64,000 nucleotides of DNA. It comes from Lysobacter lycopersici (GTDB lineage: Bacteria > Pseudomonadota > Gammaproteobacteria > Xanthomonadales > Xanthomonadaceae). The notes below the pieces were generated by a model. The model was not told the DNA's origin and did not search any database. It saw only the letters and a program-made list of their open reading frames with translations. The position numbers and the translations under genes are program-made. The DNA is taken from NCBI RefSeq assembly GCF_007556775.1, contig NZ_CP041742.1, positions 868,001 through 932,000 on the forward strand. Reading direction: 5' to 3'. Positions 9,493 to 18,319 of the stretch are shown here, in pieces; the first letter of the stretch is position 1; the number at the start of each line of letters is the position of its first letter.

Positions 9493-9921
9493 TCAGAATG
9501 CAGTCGTGATGTCGTCGACAAACTTGAAGGAATTCACCGTCCATCCGTCGTTCCCTCGATAAAGAATGAAACGCCAGACCATTGCGTGTTTCTCGAACTT
9601 CTGCAGATAGATCACTTGCGCCACGGATGAACCGACCTCGTCTTTTCGGATGAGCTCATAGCCGATGCTTTTTCCGAAACGGGCCAAAAAAAGCGGCTTC
9701 TGCAGTTCCGCTTGCCCTGACGCCGCATCGATTTCCGCAGGAGGAACAACCGCATAAGGCTTCATGAGGTCGAAACCTCCTTTCAGGTCTCCTGAAGAAA
9801 CAAGCCTCATCACTTGGTCCGTGAGGGCAACGGCGGAATCAAGGTTTTCGAGTTTTGCGGCGCAAGCAATTGGTGACATCAAGAACAAAAACACCGCCAG
9901 GAAGAAGCTGGAGCCTCGCAT
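9493..9921 (-). CDS. Small secreted protein of unknown function
   Basis: This encodes about 142 residues starting MRGSSFFLAVFLFLMSPIACA, a clear Sec signal peptide with a likely cleavage after ACA. The mature part alternates helices and strands (DQVMRLVSSGDLKGGFDLM, then VIYLQKFEKHAMVWRFILYRGNDGWTVNSFKF), which resembles small NTF2-like periplasmic domains, but the function is not recognised. The start at 9921 is favoured by a GGGG six bases upstream; in-frame starts at 9927 (ATG) and 9933 (TTG) are possible. Base composition is visibly more AT-rich than the neighbours, so it may have been acquired recently. The bidirectional terminator at 9450-9485 ends its transcript. Confidence 0.7.
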   Translation of the reverse strand: MRGSSFFLAVFLFLMSPIACAAKLENLDSAVALTDQVMRLVSSGDLKGGFDLMKPYAVVPPAEIDAASGQAELQKPLFLARFGKSIGYELIRKDEVGSSVAQVIYLQKFEKHAMVWRFILYRGNDGWTVNSFKFVDDITTAF

Positions 9922-9952
9922 CGCCATCCCCAAGTAAAGAAAGAAGAAAATT

Positions 9953-10861
9953 TTACTGAGCGGAAGCCCCGCAGAACTTCTGCCGATACTCCATCGCCTT
10001 CGGCATCAGCCGCTGTAGGTCCTGGATGCGCGTGCCCGCGCTCGGATGGTCGGAAGCGAATTCCGGCGGCGCCTGCCCGCCGCCCTGCGAATCCATGCGC
10101 TCCCAAAGCGGAATCGCCTCCTGCGGATTGAAACAGGCCGCGGCCGCGAGCATCAGCCCCATCTCGTCCGCCTGCGTTTCCTGCTTGCGCGCGTACGGCA
10201 ACGAGTGGCCGTAGCCGTACACCGCCATCACCGCCTGCATGCTCTGCTGGCTCATGCCGCTCATCGCGCCGGCCATCTGCCCCACCTGCTCCAGCTTCTG
10301 CTGGGTCATGCGCTGCGCACCGTGCCGCAGCAACGCGTGCGAAATCTCGTGGCCGAGCACGATCGACATCGCATCCGCGTTCTGCGCCACCGGCACCAGT
10401 CCGGTGTAGACCGCGATCTTGCCGCCCGGCAGGCAGAACGCGTTGACCTGGTCGGATTGCAGCACGTTCACGTCCCAGTCGAACGACTTCTCGATGTGCG
10501 GCGCCTGCATCCCGTGTTCGGCGGCGAGCGCGTCCTCCACCTGCGGGATCTTCGCGATCAGGCGCTGGGTGATTTCGCGCACCTGCTTCGAAATCTGCGA
10601 ATTCGGATCGACCGGCTGTTCCTGCTGCAGGATCTCCTGGTAGGCCTGCAGGCCGAGCGCCTTCTCGTCCTCGGGCGAGATGTTCTTGTCGATCGTCACC
10701 GTCTCGCCGGTGTAGGGATCGGTGCTGCGGTTGGAAAACCAGTAGTACGCCGCGTAACCGGCGAACAGCACCAGGATCAGCAGGCGCGGGCTGATGCCGA
10801 TGCCGCGCCGTTGCGGTTGTTGCCCGCCGTAGGCCTGTCCGTCGAATGGGTCCTGTCGCAT
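9953..10861 (-). CDS. M48-family zinc metalloprotease, membrane-anchored
   Basis: This 302-residue protein has one transmembrane segment (about residues 27-43, LLILVLFAGYAAYYWF), then a periplasmic or cytoplasmic M48 peptidase domain with the zinc motif HEISHALLRHG and a downstream QETQADEMGL that supplies the third ligand. A Gln-rich stretch (QKLEQVGQMAGAMSGMSQQSMQ) sits between the two. The end, FASDHPSAGTRIQDLQRLMPKA, is typical of the BepA/LoiP-like M48 proteases of the cell envelope. It lies 25 bases downstream of the SUMF1-domain lipoprotein gene, so the two are probably in one transcript. The exact substrate is unknown. Confidence 0.88.
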   Translation of the reverse strand: MRQDPFDGQAYGGQQPQRRGIGISPRLLILVLFAGYAAYYWFSNRSTDPYTGETVTIDKNISPEDEKALGLQAYQEILQQEQPVDPNSQISKQVREITQRLIAKIPQVEDALAAEHGMQAPHIEKSFDWDVNVLQSDQVNAFCLPGGKIAVYTGLVPVAQNADAMSIVLGHEISHALLRHGAQRMTQQKLEQVGQMAGAMSGMSQQSMQAVMAVYGYGHSLPYARKQETQADEMGLMLAAAACFNPQEAIPLWERMDSQGGGQAPPEFASDHPSAGTRIQDLQRLMPKAMEYRQKFCGASAQ

Positions 10862-10886
10862 TACGTCTCTCCCCGGTCCATCGTCG

Positions 10887-12734
10887 TCAGAGGTCGCGCA
10901 CCAGCCTAAACCCGATGTGCGCGTTGGTGGTATCCACCGGCGCGGGCGTGCGCCAGGCGGAACGGCACTGCGCCGGCCCGCTCGACCACGATCCGCCCCG
11001 CACCACCCGCGTGCGACAGCCCGGGTTGAGCCAGGCTTCGCCGTTCGCGGGCGCGCGGCGATAGCCATCGTGCCAGCAATCGCCCACCCATTCGCTGACA
11101 TTGCCGTCCATGTCGTGAAGGCCGAATGCATTGGCCCGGAAACGGCCGATCGGCGCCGGCCCCCAGTAGCCGTCGGCGACGCCGGCGAAGGCGTTGCTCC
11201 AGCGCCGTCCCTGCGGGGAAACGTCGAGCCCGCCGGTGACGTTCGCGGTACTGCGCGTCGGCGGGCCATCGCCCCAGGGGTAGCGGGCCTCACCACCGGC
11301 ACGCGACGCGTATTCGAATTCGGATTCGCTGGGCAATCGGTAATGCGCGCCGGTCTGCTGGCTGAGCCATTTCGCGTAGGCCTCGGCGTCGCCGGCGCTG
11401 ACGTGCACCACCGGCAGGTCGGGCGCGGCCGGATTGCCGGCGTAATCCGAACGCCAGTCGACGTTGTTGCGGAAGGCGAAATTGCCGCTGTGCGCATCGT
11501 AGGCCAGCGATACGCCGCGCTTGTCGGCGCGGGTGCGGTAGTTGGTCGCCGCGACGAATTGCCCGAACTGCGCGACCGTGGTTTCGGTGCGCGCCATCGC
11601 GAAGCCGCGCTCGAAGCGCACGTAGTGCCGTGGCATTTCGCTGTTGCTGGCGTCCTCCTCGTTCGCCGCCGCGCCCATGCGGAAGCCGCCATGCGGTACC
11701 ACCACCATGTCCGGCCCGCGCCCGCCGACCTCCATCGCATCGCTGAATGACTGCCCAGCGTCGTGGAAGCGGCCGTAGTGCGAAACGCGTTCGATCTCCA
11801 CGCGCAAGTCGCCGGCCACCGGATCGCCCGCCGGCGCGATGCGCAGGATTTCCGCCAGCAGGCCGCGTGCCTTGGCCACGCCGTCGACTGCCGGCAGCAC
11901 CGCCATCGCCTGGTCGCGCAGGCGTGCGATGGTGTCGGTTTGCACCTGCTCCAGCCGGATTCGCGCCGCGGCGATCGCCGGACTGTCCGTGCGCACGCTG
12001 GCCGCGAGCCCGAGCCAGCGCCACGCGCCGGTGAAGTCGCCCTTGGCCGCGGCTTCCTCCGCGCGGCCGATTACGCCGCTTTCGACCGCGGCAATGCCCC
12101 GGGTCGCGCGTTCCTGCTTCGGGCGCAAGCGCAGCGCTTCGCGGAACCCGCCGAGCGCACCGCCGCCCTGCACGCCGAAGCGTCCCGCAGCGAGGTCCGC
12201 TTCCGCCTGCCGGTTGAAGTCCCATGCCTGGTCGGCGATGTCCACGCGCGCGAGGTAGGCCTCGACGTCCTTCGTGCCCGACGCGGACACGCGCGCCACC
12301 GCGGCAACCTGGTGCGCGTCGCGCAGCGCGCCGAAATCCTCGTCGGCCTTCGCCAGCGCGGCATCGCCTTTCGCCAGAAGTTTCGAAACCGAGCGTCGCA
12401 GGTTGTCGCGCGCCTGCGCGTCGTCGGCATGCAGGTGCAGGATCGCGAGGTCGATCGGGATCGCCGCATCGGCGTCCTCGAAAAGACGTCCCTTCGCCAG
12501 CGCGCGCGCGGCCTTGCGCCGCTGCGCGGCGAGGTTGCCGTCGTCGATTTCGACCGCAGGTGGTGCCCAGGTCAGCATCGCCGCGATGCTGTCGTCGCCG
12601 GCGATGGTGACTTCGCCGCTGCCGCGCGGCGCCTTCGCCCCAGCTGCCGCACCCACGGCCTGCGATGGCTCGGGCACCCGGCCGCATGCGGCGAGTGCGA
12701 AAAAGATGGCGACGATGGCGGGTTTCGCGCGCAA
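10887..12734 (-). CDS. SUMF1/FGE-type domain lipoprotein
   Basis: This 615-residue protein has a lipoprotein signal (MRAKPAIVAIFFALAAC, lipobox LAAC), a helical, Ala-rich middle part with TPR-like character (about 60-310), and a C-terminal formylglycine-generating-enzyme-like domain (about 335-612: FRMGAAANEEDASN, ETTVAQF, YRLPSESEFEYASRAG, YPWGD, GLHDMDGNVSEWVGDC, RVVRGGSW, GFRLVRD). The first catalytic Cys of true FGE is replaced by Ser (GGSWSSGPAQC), so a binding role is more likely than sulfatase maturation. The start is TTG, supported by a strong AGGAGG four bases upstream. It is followed by the M48 protease gene. Confidence 0.85.
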   Translation of the reverse strand: MRAKPAIVAIFFALAACGRVPEPSQAVGAAAGAKAPRGSGEVTIAGDDSIAAMLTWAPPAVEIDDGNLAAQRRKAARALAKGRLFEDADAAIPIDLAILHLHADDAQARDNLRRSVSKLLAKGDAALAKADEDFGALRDAHQVAAVARVSASGTKDVEAYLARVDIADQAWDFNRQAEADLAAGRFGVQGGGALGGFREALRLRPKQERATRGIAAVESGVIGRAEEAAAKGDFTGAWRWLGLAASVRTDSPAIAAARIRLEQVQTDTIARLRDQAMAVLPAVDGVAKARGLLAEILRIAPAGDPVAGDLRVEIERVSHYGRFHDAGQSFSDAMEVGGRGPDMVVVPHGGFRMGAAANEEDASNSEMPRHYVRFERGFAMARTETTVAQFGQFVAATNYRTRADKRGVSLAYDAHSGNFAFRNNVDWRSDYAGNPAAPDLPVVHVSAGDAEAYAKWLSQQTGAHYRLPSESEFEYASRAGGEARYPWGDGPPTRSTANVTGGLDVSPQGRRWSNAFAGVADGYWGPAPIGRFRANAFGLHDMDGNVSEWVGDCWHDGYRRAPANGEAWLNPGCRTRVVRGGSWSSGPAQCRSAWRTPAPVDTTNAHIGFRLVRDL

Positions 12735-12829
12735 GCGGCCTCCTGCGATCCTCCGCGCACGGTAGGTCAGGTGCCGTGCGGCGGCAACTCGTTTGCCGGT
12801 TCGCCACGGCCTCGCTACCCTGCGCCCGA

Positions 12830-13966
12830 ATGGATGCGAAGCACATGGCCGGAACCCACTGGATCGACGACCCCGCGGAACTGTCGCGACGGCTCGCCTG
12901 CTGCAGCGATCGCGCCGGCCTCGACCGTGTCGGTCTGGATACGGAATTCATCCGCGAACGCACCTACTGGCCGCAGCTCGCGCTGGTGCAGGTTTCGACC
13001 GGCGAGGACATCCTGCTCGTCGACATGCTCGTCCCCGGCATGCCCGCCGCGCTGGCGTCGCTGCTGCGCGACGCTTCGGTGTCGAAGATCATGCACAGCG
13101 CGAGCGAGGACCTGGTCGCGCTGCAGCACGCCTGCGGTTGCGTTCCAAAACCGCTGTTCGATACGCAAATCGCCGCCGCGCTGTGCGGCGTCGGCGCCGG
13201 CATGGGCTACCAGCGCTTGGTCTCGGACCTACTCGGCATCGCGGTCGACAAGGGCGAGACGCGTTCGGACTGGATGCGCCGCCCCCTGTCCCCGCAACAG
13301 CTCGACTATGCGGCCGACGACGTGCGCCACCTGTTCGCGTTGCACGACCAGCTCGATGCCCGGCTCGAAACGCTGGGACGCGGCGACTGGCTGCGCGAGG
13401 ACTGCGCGCGCCTGGTCGATGCCGCCGACGCTGGCGGCGAAGACCCGTGGCCGCACCTCGCGCTGCGCGCGGCGCAATTCCTCGATGCCGACGCGCAACG
13501 GCGCCTGCTGCGGCTGCTGCGCTGGCGCGAAACGCAGGCGCGCGCCGGCGACCGCCCGCGCAACTGGATCCTCGATGGGGAACTCGCGGTGCTGCTGGCG
13601 AAGAATCCGCCCGCCGACGCCGATGCGCTGCGCAGGTTGCTGGAATCGCGCCCGAAGTCGCCGTTGCGGCTGTCGAACGCGATCTGGGACGCGCTGTCCA
13701 CGCCGCTCGCGGACGAAGCGACGATGCCGCTCGCGCGCGACGACGAAGGCGACCGCAAGACCTTGCGCCGGCTGCAGGATGCGGTCGCCGAACGCAGCCG
13801 CGAACTCGCGCTGCCCGACGGCGTGCTGGCCTCGCGCCGATGGCTGCAGGCGCTGCTCGAACAGAAGCAATGGCCGCCGATGCTCGCGGGCTGGCGTCGC
13901 GGCCAGCTCGAGCCGGTGCTCGCGCCTTTGCTGGCCGCCGACGCGGGCAAGCCCGCAACCGCCTGA
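12830..13966 (+). CDS. rnd: Ribonuclease D
   Basis: RNase D is a 3'-5' exonuclease that trims tRNA precursors. The protein (378 residues) has the DEDD-type motifs: GLDTEFIRERTYWPQLALVQ (DxE), HSASEDLVAL (D), and YAADDVRHLFALH (Y-x3-D). The C-terminal half holds one or two HRDC helices (RRLLRLLRWRETQARAGDRPRNWILDGELAVLLAKNPP). The start ATG at 12830 (MDAKHMAG) is chosen; ATG at 12845 is an alternative. Longer frames upstream are antisense to the SUMF1 gene and lack conservation. It is convergent with the photolyase gene at its 3' end. Confidence 0.95.
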   Translation: MDAKHMAGTHWIDDPAELSRRLACCSDRAGLDRVGLDTEFIRERTYWPQLALVQVSTGEDILLVDMLVPGMPAALASLLRDASVSKIMHSASEDLVALQHACGCVPKPLFDTQIAAALCGVGAGMGYQRLVSDLLGIAVDKGETRSDWMRRPLSPQQLDYAADDVRHLFALHDQLDARLETLGRGDWLREDCARLVDAADAGGEDPWPHLALRAAQFLDADAQRRLLRLLRWRETQARAGDRPRNWILDGELAVLLAKNPPADADALRRLLESRPKSPLRLSNAIWDALSTPLADEATMPLARDDEGDRKTLRRLQDAVAERSRELALPDGVLASRRWLQALLEQKQWPPMLAGWRRGQLEPVLAPLLAADAGKPATA

Positions 13967-13985
13967 TCGCCGATCGCCGCGACGC

Positions 13986-15359
13986 TCAGCGCATGGTGTC
14001 GGCCAGCCGCGCCAACGCCTCCGCCCGGCCCTTGGCGAGATCCACCATTGGGCGCGGCGGATAGCCGTTCGGCGAGGTGCCGCTTTCCCACGGCGCGTGG
14101 ATCGCCCTGGCGTCGAGCCTGCGCAATTCCGGTACCCAGCGCCGGATGTAATCGCCATCCGGGTCGAACCGGCGCGACTGCGTCACCGGGTTGAACACCC
14201 GGAAATACGGCGCCGCATCCACGCCGGTGCCCGCGACCCATTGCCATCCCAGCGCATTGTTGGCGAGGTCGGCATCGACCAGCGCATGCAGGAACCAGTC
14301 CGCGCCGTGCGTCCAGTGCAGCCCCATGTGCTTGGTCAGCCACGAGGCGACCACCATGCGCACGCGGTTGTGCATCCAGCCTTGGTGCCACAGCTGGCGC
14401 ATCCCGGCATCCACCAGCGGCACGCCGGTGCGGCCGCGTTTCCATGCCTCCAGCCCCGCCGCGTCCTCGCGCCAGCCCATCGCATCGAAGCGCGGATTGA
14501 AATTCTCGCGGATGCTGCGCGGCCAGTGGTGCAGCACGTAATAGGCGAATTCGCGCCAGCCAAGTTCGGCGGCGAACTTGTCCGCGCCGGCTCCGCCGCG
14601 CTCGCGCGCCGCGGCGAGCACGCGTCCCGGGCCGATCTCGCCGAAATGCAGGTGCGGCGACAACCGCGACGTACCGTCGACCGCCGGCAGGTCGCGGGCC
14701 TCGGGATAGTCGTCGAGCCGGTCGAGGAATTCGTGCAGGCGTTCGCGCGCAGCCGCCTCGCCTGGCGACCACGCGTCCCAGAACCCGTAGTCCCACGCCG
14801 GCCGCGGCGGCGCGATCGTCGCCCCGAAGCGGCGTAATGCTTCGGGCAACGGCACGCAGGCCAGGCGCTCCGGCGGCGGGCGTTCGCGCAGGCGCCAGCC
14901 GGGCATCGCCGCCTTCAGGAACGGGGTGAAGACCTTGTAAGGCGCGCCGGACTTGCCCAACACCGCGTCGGGATCGCCCAGCAGCCGCCCGGCCGAACGT
15001 CGCAGCGCGACGCCATTGCCCGCGAGCGTCGCCGCCAGCCGGGCATCGCGCGCGTCCGCCGCCGGTTCGTGCAGCGCGGAGACGTGCACGGCGTTCGCGC
15101 CACACGCCGCCGCGGCCATCGGCAGCAGGGTTTCCGCCTCCCCGGCGAGGAGGTGCAGGCGCCCGCCGCGGCGTTCGATGTCGGCGCCGAGCGCGGCCAG
15201 CGATTTGCGCAACCAGGCGCGGCTCGCATCGGCCGCGGGTTCGCCGGCTTCGTCGATGTACAGCAGCAGCAACTCGTCGTGCGCACGGCACGCGCGATCC
15301 AGCGCCGGATGATCGGCCAGGCGCAGGTCGCGCCGGAACCAGAAGATGCCGCGGTTCAT
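13986..15359 (-). CDS. phrB: Deoxyribodipyrimidine photolyase
   Basis: This 457-residue class I photolyase repairs UV-induced cyclobutane pyrimidine dimers with blue light and FAD. The N-terminal alpha/beta domain starts GIFWFRRDLRLADHPAL. The FAD and DNA-binding region shows TSRLSPHLHFGEIGPGRVL, WREFAYYVLHHWP, GVPLVDAGMRQLWHQGWMHNRVRM and the family signature SRRFDPDGDYIRRWVPEL. It is the last gene of the ECF-ChrR cluster, 28 bases after the lipocalin gene. This fits the established link between RpoE-ChrR and photolyase induction under light and singlet-oxygen stress. Confidence 0.96.
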   Translation of the reverse strand: MNRGIFWFRRDLRLADHPALDRACRAHDELLLLYIDEAGEPAADASRAWLRKSLAALGADIERRGGRLHLLAGEAETLLPMAAAACGANAVHVSALHEPAADARDARLAATLAGNGVALRRSAGRLLGDPDAVLGKSGAPYKVFTPFLKAAMPGWRLRERPPPERLACVPLPEALRRFGATIAPPRPAWDYGFWDAWSPGEAAARERLHEFLDRLDDYPEARDLPAVDGTSRLSPHLHFGEIGPGRVLAAARERGGAGADKFAAELGWREFAYYVLHHWPRSIRENFNPRFDAMGWREDAAGLEAWKRGRTGVPLVDAGMRQLWHQGWMHNRVRMVVASWLTKHMGLHWTHGADWFLHALVDADLANNALGWQWVAGTGVDAAPYFRVFNPVTQSRRFDPDGDYIRRWVPELRRLDARAIHAPWESGTSPNGYPPRPMVDLAKGRAEALARLADTMR

Positions 15360-15387
15360 GCGCGCAGCATCGCTCGCTCGCGCGCCG

Positions 15388-15924
15388 TCAACGGCTCGCG
15401 GCCGCGGACTGCGGCACCATCCGCAACTTCGTGGTGTCGTAGCCGAGCGCCCCGATGCGCGCGATCGCGGACTCGAGTTCGGACTCGGGCAGGCTCGGGG
15501 TGCGCGCCATCAGCCACACGTAGTCGCGCTTGCTGCGGCCGATGATCGTGCGCGAATAGTCCGGGGCGAGGTCGACGATCACGTACTCGGCCTTGACCGG
15601 CCACACGAACTGCATGCCCCAGACGGCGTTGTGCGTCCCCGGCACCACCGTGCCGACCGGTTCCATCGTCTCCGGCGGTGCGTCGAACCCGCCCTTGCGG
15701 TAGCGGAACGTGGTGCGGATGCGGCCGTCTTCGCCGAGGCGATAGGACTCGACCGCGTCGTAGGCCTCGCGCTCGGGCCGCGAGGGAATGTGCGCGATCA
15801 CGTACCAGTCGCCCATGAAGCGCGGCAGGTCGACCGACGCGACCGGCGGGATCGTCGGCGGGTGCGTGGCGCAGGCCGCGAGCCCGGCAGCCACGAGCGG
15901 GATCCAGGCCAAACGCGGTTTCAT
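15388..15924 (-). CDS. blc: Lipocalin-family outer-membrane lipoprotein (Blc-like)
   Basis: This 178-residue protein has a lipoprotein signal (MKPRLAWIPLVAAGLAAC) and a single lipocalin barrel. Its opening motif VDLPRFMGDWYVIAHIP corresponds to the bacterial lipocalin GxW signature, and DYVWLMARTPSLPESELESAIARIGALGYDTTKL is a typical Blc ending. Bacterial lipocalins bind lysophospholipids and fatty acids at the outer membrane. The ATG overlaps the stop of the upstream methyltransferase gene by 4 bases (ATGA), so they are co-translated. In this cluster it likely handles modified or damaged lipids; that role is inference. Confidence 0.9.
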   Translation of the reverse strand: MKPRLAWIPLVAAGLAACATHPPTIPPVASVDLPRFMGDWYVIAHIPSRPEREAYDAVESYRLGEDGRIRTTFRYRKGGFDAPPETMEPVGTVVPGTHNAVWGMQFVWPVKAEYVIVDLAPDYSRTIIGRSKRDYVWLMARTPSLPESELESAIARIGALGYDTTKLRMVPQSAAASR

Positions 15925-17003
15925 GCGGCTTCCTTCGCGAAGCGGTAGTGCGCGACCATCCATTCGCGGCCGTGGTCGTAGCCGAACAATTCGGCGCAGG
16001 CCATCCAGAACATGCGCCAGCGCTGGAACCACAGGTGCGCGGCGTCGCCATAGGCCTCGCGCAGGATCGGCAGGAGTTCGGCGCGATGCGCATCCTGTTG
16101 CTGCAGCCAGTGGTTCGCGGTGCGCCGGTAGTGCGTGCCGTCGACCAGCCAGCGATCCTCGATCCGCAGCGCGTGCTGGAACCACAGCAGGGTGTCGGCC
16201 GCGGGCATCAGGCCGCCGGTGAAGAAATGCCGCCCCATCCAATTGCCCTCGCCTTCGGTCTCGAACGGATACAGCAGCGTGCGATGGCAGAAGATGTGCG
16301 CGAACAGCTTGCCGCCTGGCCGCAACCAGCCGCCGATGCGATCGAGCAACACCTCGTAGTTGCGCATGTGCTCGAACATCTCGATGGACACGCAACGGTC
16401 GAACGCGGCGGCCGGCAGTTCGAGCCGGTTCGCGTCGCAGGTGAGCACGCGCACGTTGGCGAAGCCGCGCTCGCGGCAGCGCTGCTCGATGAAACGGCGT
16501 TGCGGCGCGGAATTGGAGACCGCGGTGATGCGCGCGTGCGGGTAGCGCTCGGCCATCCACAGCGTCAGCGAGCCCCAGCCGCAACCGAGTTCGAGGATGT
16601 CCTGGCCGTCGGCCAGTTGCGCACGCTCGCCGTACAGCGCGAGCATCGCCTCCTCGGCTTCGGCGAGGGTCTCGTTCCCGGTCGGATAGAAGCAGCCCGA
16701 GTACTTCAGCCGCGGCCCGAGGCAGCGCGCGAAGAACGCCGGCGGCAGCTCGTAATGCTGGCGGTTGGCCGCGTCGGCGTGGATCGCCACCGGGCTGCGC
16801 CGCAGTTCGGCGACCAGCGCGGCGGCGTGGCGCGCGGCCGCGGCCGGATCGCCTGCGCATTCGTCGCGCAAGCGTTGCGCGCACATCCGGCGGATGCCCA
16901 GCCGCAGCAGGCCATCGGGAATCCATCCGCGTTCGGCCCAGCCGAGCAATCCCGGCGCGGGACGGTCGCTGGCGAGTTCGAACGCATCGGCGGTGGCGTT
17001 CAT
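15921..17003 (-). CDS. CFA-synthase-like SAM-dependent methyltransferase
   Basis: This 360-residue class I methyltransferase belongs to the cyclopropane-fatty-acid-synthase superfamily but is distinct from the canonical Cfa encoded at 18320-19582. Visible motifs are HYELPPAFFARCLGPRLKYS, the SAM loop ILELGCGWGSLTLWMAE, VSIEMFEHMRNYEVLLDRI, and the end FQRWRMFWMACAELFGYDHG. This subtype recurs next to DUF1295 and DUF2878 genes in ChrR-linked loci. A lipid acyl chain is the likely substrate, but the reaction is unassigned. It overlaps the DUF1295 gene upstream and the lipocalin gene downstream by 4 bases each. Confidence 0.85.
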   Translation of the reverse strand: MNATADAFELASDRPAPGLLGWAERGWIPDGLLRLGIRRMCAQRLRDECAGDPAAAARHAAALVAELRRSPVAIHADAANRQHYELPPAFFARCLGPRLKYSGCFYPTGNETLAEAEEAMLALYGERAQLADGQDILELGCGWGSLTLWMAERYPHARITAVSNSAPQRRFIEQRCRERGFANVRVLTCDANRLELPAAAFDRCVSIEMFEHMRNYEVLLDRIGGWLRPGGKLFAHIFCHRTLLYPFETEGEGNWMGRHFFTGGLMPAADTLLWFQHALRIEDRWLVDGTHYRRTANHWLQQQDAHRAELLPILREAYGDAAHLWFQRWRMFWMACAELFGYDHGREWMVAHYRFAKEAA

Positions 17004-17782
17004 CGATCCTCCTTGGGAAACCACGGGAACAGCATCGACGTGCTGCGCTGGTAGCGGGCGTAATCCTCGCCGCGGCTGCGCAGGGCCTGCGCCTCGGTGA
17101 AGGGGATGCCGCTGATCCAGCGCAGGAATACGTACATCAGCAGCGGCCCGATCCATGCCAGCCATGCGAACGGGGATCCGACCGCAAGCAGCACGTAGGC
17201 GAACCAGTGCAGCCACTCGAAGAAATAGTTGGGATGCCGCGACCAGCGCCACAGACCGTCGCGACAGGTCTTGCCGCGATTCGCGGGATCCGCGCGGAAA
17301 CGCGCAAGCTGGCGGTCGGCGAGCGTTTCGCCGACGACGCTGCCCAGCCATACCGCGATGCCGGCGATGGTCCACGCGTTCCAGTGTTCGACCGGACTCG
17401 CCGCCACCGCGAGGAACGGCAACGAAAACAACGCAACCAGCAGCGCCTGGAACTGGAACATGCCCAGCCACTTCAGGGGCGCGGCGCCCCAGCGCTTGCG
17501 CAATTGCGCGTAGCGGCCATCCTCGGCCTCGCCGCGCACGCGACGCAGCAGGTGCAGGCCGAGGCGCAGTCCCCAGAGGCCGCCGAGCGCGGCGAGCAGC
17601 GCGCGCGGCAAGGGCGCGCCCGCGCCGGTCGCCGCGGCCACGACCGCCGCGGCGCCGAGCCCGAACGACCACGCCACGTCGACGATCCCCGCGTTCGCGG
17701 TGCGCTGCTGCCGCGCCCAGGCGATGCCCTGCGCGATCGCCGCCAGCGCCCAGACCAGCAACAACTGCTTCCAGGGACTCAT
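17000..17782 (-). CDS. DUF1295 membrane protein (steroid 5-alpha-reductase-like fold)
   Basis: This 260-residue integral membrane protein has about six to seven hydrophobic segments and the DUF1295 signature GLWRWSRHPNYFFEWLHWFAYV, plus a C-terminal SRGEDYARYQRSTSMLFPWFP. The family shares a fold with steroid 5-alpha-reductase and isoprenylcysteine methyltransferase, which use NADPH or SAM on lipid substrates within the membrane. In this cluster it is presumably a lipid-modifying reductase or methyltransferase. The start ATG at 17782 overlaps the DUF2878 stop (ATGA). The reaction is not known. Confidence 0.88.
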   Translation of the reverse strand: MSPWKQLLLVWALAAIAQGIAWARQQRTANAGIVDVAWSFGLGAAAVVAAATGAGAPLPRALLAALGGLWGLRLGLHLLRRVRGEAEDGRYAQLRKRWGAAPLKWLGMFQFQALLVALFSLPFLAVAASPVEHWNAWTIAGIAVWLGSVVGETLADRQLARFRADPANRGKTCRDGLWRWSRHPNYFFEWLHWFAYVLLAVGSPFAWLAWIGPLLMYVFLRWISGIPFTEAQALRSRGEDYARYQRSTSMLFPWFPKEDR

Positions 17783-18318
17783 GCGCGCACTCCAATGGCC
17801 GCGCGCGCGGCGCGGGAACCGCCCGACGCGGCCCGCAGCAACAACGGCAGGGCGATCGCCCACGCCGAGCCGAGGTAAAGCAGCGCCGGCCATGCAGGAT
17901 CGTGGAAGGCAAGCGCACCGAATCCGCGCGCCGCGCCGAGATAGGCCAGCGGACCGCCGACGGCAGCGAACGCGGCCGCGAGCCACGGGCGCGGCGCGAA
18001 CCACGCCATCGAATGGTTCATCGTCATTGCGAACGCGCACCACAACAACACGATCCACGCCGGCGCCGGCAAGGCGGGAAACGCGGATGCATACGCGAGC
18101 AGGCCGGTCCTGGCGGCGATGCCATCCACGAGCAGGCCGCAGGCCAGCGCGGCCAGCACCACGCGTGCGTCCGCGCGACGCGCATGCGAGCAGCGCCACT
18201 GGACGCCGATGAATGCGATGCAGGCGAGCATGCCGATCCATGCGCGGCCATGGCCCGCGCTCCATGCCACCGCGAACCAGGTCGCCTGGTAGCCGAACAG
18301 GTTGGCCCAGGACGCCAC
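17779..18318 (-). CDS. DUF2878 membrane protein
   Basis: This 179-residue protein has five or six hydrophobic helices (NLFGYQATWFAVAWSAGHG; WIGMLACIAFIGVQW; VVLAALACGLLVDGIAART; PAWIVLLWCAFAMTMNHSMAWF; AFAAVGGPLAYLGAARGFGAL; LYLGSAWAIALPLLL). The pattern and the NHSMAWF motif fit DUF2878, a family that co-occurs with CFA-like methyltransferases in oxidative-stress loci. The start is GTG, with GGAGG six bases upstream. It begins one base after the cfa stop and overlaps DUF1295 downstream. A role as a membrane partner for lipid modification is inferred only from context. Confidence 0.85.
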   Translation of the reverse strand: MASWANLFGYQATWFAVAWSAGHGRAWIGMLACIAFIGVQWRCSHARRADARVVLAALACGLLVDGIAARTGLLAYASAFPALPAPAWIVLLWCAFAMTMNHSMAWFAPRPWLAAAFAAVGGPLAYLGAARGFGALAFHDPAWPALLYLGSAWAIALPLLLRAASGGSRAARAAIGVRA

Positions 18319-18319
18319 C

